Part shown: positions 14,009-15,810 of the stretch, in pieces
Numbering within the stretch: position 1 is the stretch's first letter
Layout of the letters: each line of letters starts with the position of its first letter
Origin: an uncultured Verrucomicrobiales bacterium
GTDB taxonomy: Bacteria; Verrucomicrobiota; Verrucomicrobiia; Limisphaerales; JACDHS01
Assembly: GCA_937983475.1 (NCBI GenBank)
Contig: CALJZV010000113.1
Span: forward strand, 1-15,810
Direction of reading: 5' to 3'
Length of the DNA stretch: 15,810 nucleotides
Program-made: the position numbers and the translations under genes
The notes under the pieces: model-generated
What the model was told of the DNA's origin: nothing
Database searches by the model: none
What the model saw: only the letters and a program-made list of their open reading frames with translations

Positions 14009-15340
14009 CTAGCCTCCCAATGAGCCGGGATCCGTGACGTCGCCCTTGTTGAACTCCACATACTCCTCGGTCAAATCGGCCGCATACATCAAGGCTGCGC
14101 CCTTGCCGAGGTTCAAATTGATGTGCAGATCAAATGCCTTGGGCGCCACAGCTTCGCAAAGCGCCTTGAATGCGACTTTTGTGGGCTGGCCACGCTTAAG
14201 GCTCCAAACGATTTTTTGGGAGCCAGGGGCGCTGTAGCCGATATCCACCTTCTCCTCGACGATGGTTGCCGGACTATAACCCAAAGCGTCAATGATTCGC
14301 CCCCAATTGGGATCGCCCCCAAACCAGCTTGTCTTGACCAATGCGCTGTTGGCCACAGCCCGGGCCGCCTTGTCGGCCTCGGCATTGTTTTTAGCCCCAT
14401 TCACGCGCACGGTGACAAAGCGCGTCACGCCTTCGCCGTCGCGCACGATCATTTTGGCCAGTTCGAGGCAAACATGATTCAGGGCCGCCTGAAACATCTT
14501 GAATTGCGGGCTGCGGGCCGTCAGAGGCGTGTTCTCTGCCAAACCATTGGCCAGCACAAGCACGGTGTCGTTGGTGCTCATGTCGCCGTCCACCGTGATG
14601 CGATTGAAACTCAAGGCCACAGCTTCGTTCAGCGCCGTTTGAAGGGCTTTTGTTTCGATGGCCGCATCCGTTGTGACAAAACAGAGCATTGTGGCGTGAA
14701 GCCCTTTGGGCGTGGCCGCAGGCCGCACTCCCGTGGCGCTCATGCCCGGCTGGATCATCCCTGCGCCCTTGCACACCCCGCCAATGGTCACGATTTTGCC
14801 GCCCAGCCTGAACTCCACCGCAATCTGCTTGGGCTTGGTGTCGCTGGTCATGATGGCCTCGGCGACGTGACCGGCGTTGGCCGTGGTGCTGTTGAGCCGG
14901 TGCGCCGCTTGCTCAATGCCTTTGCGGACATTCTCCATCGGCAAGGTGACGCCGATTCGCCCTGTAGATCCAACCAAAACACTCTTTTCGGTTAAATGAA
15001 ATTCGCGCGCGACCAACCTGGCCATTTCCTTGGCATCCTTGAGGCCTTGCTGGCCAGTGCAGGCATTGGCGTTGCCTGAGTTGACAACGATGGCCTGCGC
15101 GGCGCCGCCTTTGATGTGATCCATGCAGACCTTCACCGGCGCGGCGCAAACCTGGTTGGTCGTGAACAAGCCGGCCACCGTCGCGGGCACTTGCGAGAAA
15201 ATAAGGGCCAAGTCGCGCTTCTTGCCCTTCTGCGAACCTTTGCCGGTACCGAGGCGCTTGATGTCGCAGAAAATCCCGGAGGCCAGAAAGCCCTTTGGAG
15301 CAGTAACGGAGCCGGGAATCGCCTTTAGAGAGGATTTCAT
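14009..15340 (-). CDS. argJ: Bifunctional ornithine acetyltransferase / N-acetylglutamate synthase
   Basis: A 443-residue ArgJ, which transfers the acetyl group from N-acetylornithine to glutamate and so recycles it in arginine synthesis. The precursor cleaves itself before a Thr, which becomes the N-terminal nucleophile of the beta chain. Family segments are GLFTTNQVCAAPVKV (58-72), VVNSGNANACTG (85-96), GSTGRIG (124-130), GGVCKGAGMIQPGM (187-200), then HATMLCFVTTDAAI (215-228) with predicted nucleophile Thr217. VDGDMSTNDTVLVLANG and the C-terminal SWFGGDPNWGRI lie further on. Between GMIQPGM and ATML there are 15 extra residues (201-215); most ArgJ proteins have PNMATML directly. The frame is intact, so this is an insertion and not an error. 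The start is the ATG at 15340. The Dabb gene lies 50 bases upstream on the same strand. Confidence 0.94.
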   Translation of the reverse strand: MKSSLKAIPGSVTAPKGFLASGIFCDIKRLGTGKGSQKGKKRDLALIFSQVPATVAGLFTTNQVCAAPVKVCMDHIKGGAAQAIVVNSGNANACTGQQGLKDAKEMARLVAREFHLTEKSVLVGSTGRIGVTLPMENVRKGIEQAAHRLNSTTANAGHVAEAIMTSDTKPKQIAVEFRLGGKIVTIGGVCKGAGMIQPGMSATGVRPAATPKGLHATMLCFVTTDAAIETKALQTALNEAVALSFNRITVDGDMSTNDTVLVLANGLAENTPLTARSPQFKMFQAALNHVCLELAKMIVRDGEGVTRFVTVRVNGAKNNAEADKAARAVANSALVKTSWFGGDPNWGRIIDALGYSPATIVEEKVDIGYSAPGSQKIVWSLKRGQPTKVAFKALCEAVAPKAFDLHINLNLGKGAALMYAADLTEEYVEFNKGDVTDPGSLGG

Positions 15341-15390
15341 AATTTTATGAGAAATAAGCGGTCATGCCCTTGGATAACGTATCAACGGGC

Positions 15391-15774
15391 TCATTCTTTC
15401 GCCCAGTAATCGATGACAAATGCGTCGGCCATCACCGGCATGAGAATCTCCACGAACTTCTTGTGCTCAGGATGCGGCAGGTAAATCTCGCGATCCTTCT
15501 CGCTCTTGAACGTCAGGATGAAGCAGTGTGTAAAGCCCTTGTTGAGGTTCTCCGGGCTGTTGTTGGTGCCCCACTCCAGCGCGGCGATTTGCGGGATTTT
15601 CTTCTTCAAGGCCACAAACGCCTCCTCGACCTTTTTAATTTCCTCAGGGGTGGTGCTTTCCTTGAATTTGAACGACACCACGTGCCGGAGTTTTTTACCA
15701 GGGGCCGCATCGACAACCACGGTTCCCGCAATCAAGCCGGCCAAGCTGGCGCACAACAGCAAAAAAAATTTCAT
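15391..15774 (-). CDS. Secreted Dabb-domain (stress-responsive A/B barrel) protein
   Basis: A 127-residue protein from the ATG at 15774. It has a signal peptide (MKFFLLLCASLAGLIAGTVVV then DAAPGK), which supports this start over an in-frame ATG nine codons earlier at 15801. The mature part is one Dabb domain: strand KKLRHVVSFKFKESTTPE, a long helix IKKVEEAFVALKKKIP, strand ALEWGTNNSPENLNKGF, then THCFILTFKSEKDREIY and PHPEHKKFVEILMP. The His of the LRHVV strand and the HPEHKKF segment are conserved in the family. Dabb proteins form dimeric ferredoxin-like barrels with mostly unknown roles. The export signal is common for the PVC versions. It lies upstream of argJ and may share a transcript with it. 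The last 36 bases of the window before its start show nothing further. Confidence 0.85.
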   Translation of the reverse strand: MKFFLLLCASLAGLIAGTVVVDAAPGKKLRHVVSFKFKESTTPEEIKKVEEAFVALKKKIPQIAALEWGTNNSPENLNKGFTHCFILTFKSEKDREIYLPHPEHKKFVEILMPVMADAFVIDYWAKE

Positions 15775-15810
15775 AAGCGCCGCGAACCTAACAACCGGCA
15801 TCGCGCAATG

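Noticed and set aside
14123..14995. Long plus-strand open frame of 290 codons opposite argJ
   Set aside because: It is antisense to argJ, which has full family motifs; the translation is His/Gly/Arg-rich and has no family pattern.

Overview
The window is a densely packed, high-GC bacterial chromosome segment. It is most likely from Verrucomicrobiota (PVC superphylum, possibly the Pedosphaera/Limisphaera side). That placement is an inference from three things: the dnaX-ybaB-recR and rplM-rpsI-argC order, an exported PQQ-like propeller starting near NWPAWRGPRGDG, and protein character that looks PVC-like. No rRNA or other direct phylogenetic marker is present. I saw no mobile element, CRISPR array or phage gene.

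Layout. (1) 1-1653, plus strand: the 3' end of dnaX, then ybaB/ebfC, recR and a HAD phosphatase, closely spaced like one operon. (2) 1663-2397, minus: an unrecognised conserved-looking protein, convergent with the HAD gene. (3) 2398-2604: a divergent intergenic region holding a good intrinsic terminator on the minus strand that no annotated gene explains. (4) 2605-3498, plus: a rhomboid protease, followed on the opposite strand by tRNA-Pro(GGG) with encoded CCA and a recognisable promoter. (5) 3657-4499, minus: a TIM-barrel sugar isomerase/epimerase; 4617-5072, plus: a host-attachment-family protein. (6) 5163-10600: a carbohydrate block of two related GT-B glycosyltransferases, a HAD phosphatase and a GH13_18-type glycoside phosphorylase. 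(7) 10696-12729, plus: rplM-rpsI with a strong terminator, then argC. (8) 12750-15774, minus: a Dabb-domain lipid-free secreted protein, argJ and an exported beta-propeller.

How the genes work together. The first block is replication and recombination housekeeping (clamp loader, nucleoid protein, RecFOR repair). rplM-rpsI encode ribosomal proteins L13 and S9. argC and argJ are two arginine biosynthesis steps, here on opposite strands with the propeller gene between them. The most distinctive part is the 5163-10600 block. A glycosyltransferase is translationally coupled to a HAD phosphatase, a phosphorylase of the sucrose/glucosylglycerate phosphorylase type runs convergently to them, and a second glycosyltransferase diverges from the phosphorylase. 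This set would suit synthesis and phosphorolytic recovery of a small glycoside such as glucosylglycerate or a mannosylated derivative (a compatible solute), but substrate identity is inference.

The main sequence-level oddities are a 15-residue insertion directly before the self-cleavage Thr of ArgJ, the orphan minus-strand terminator at 2485-2530, and the shared architecture of the two glycosyltransferases.
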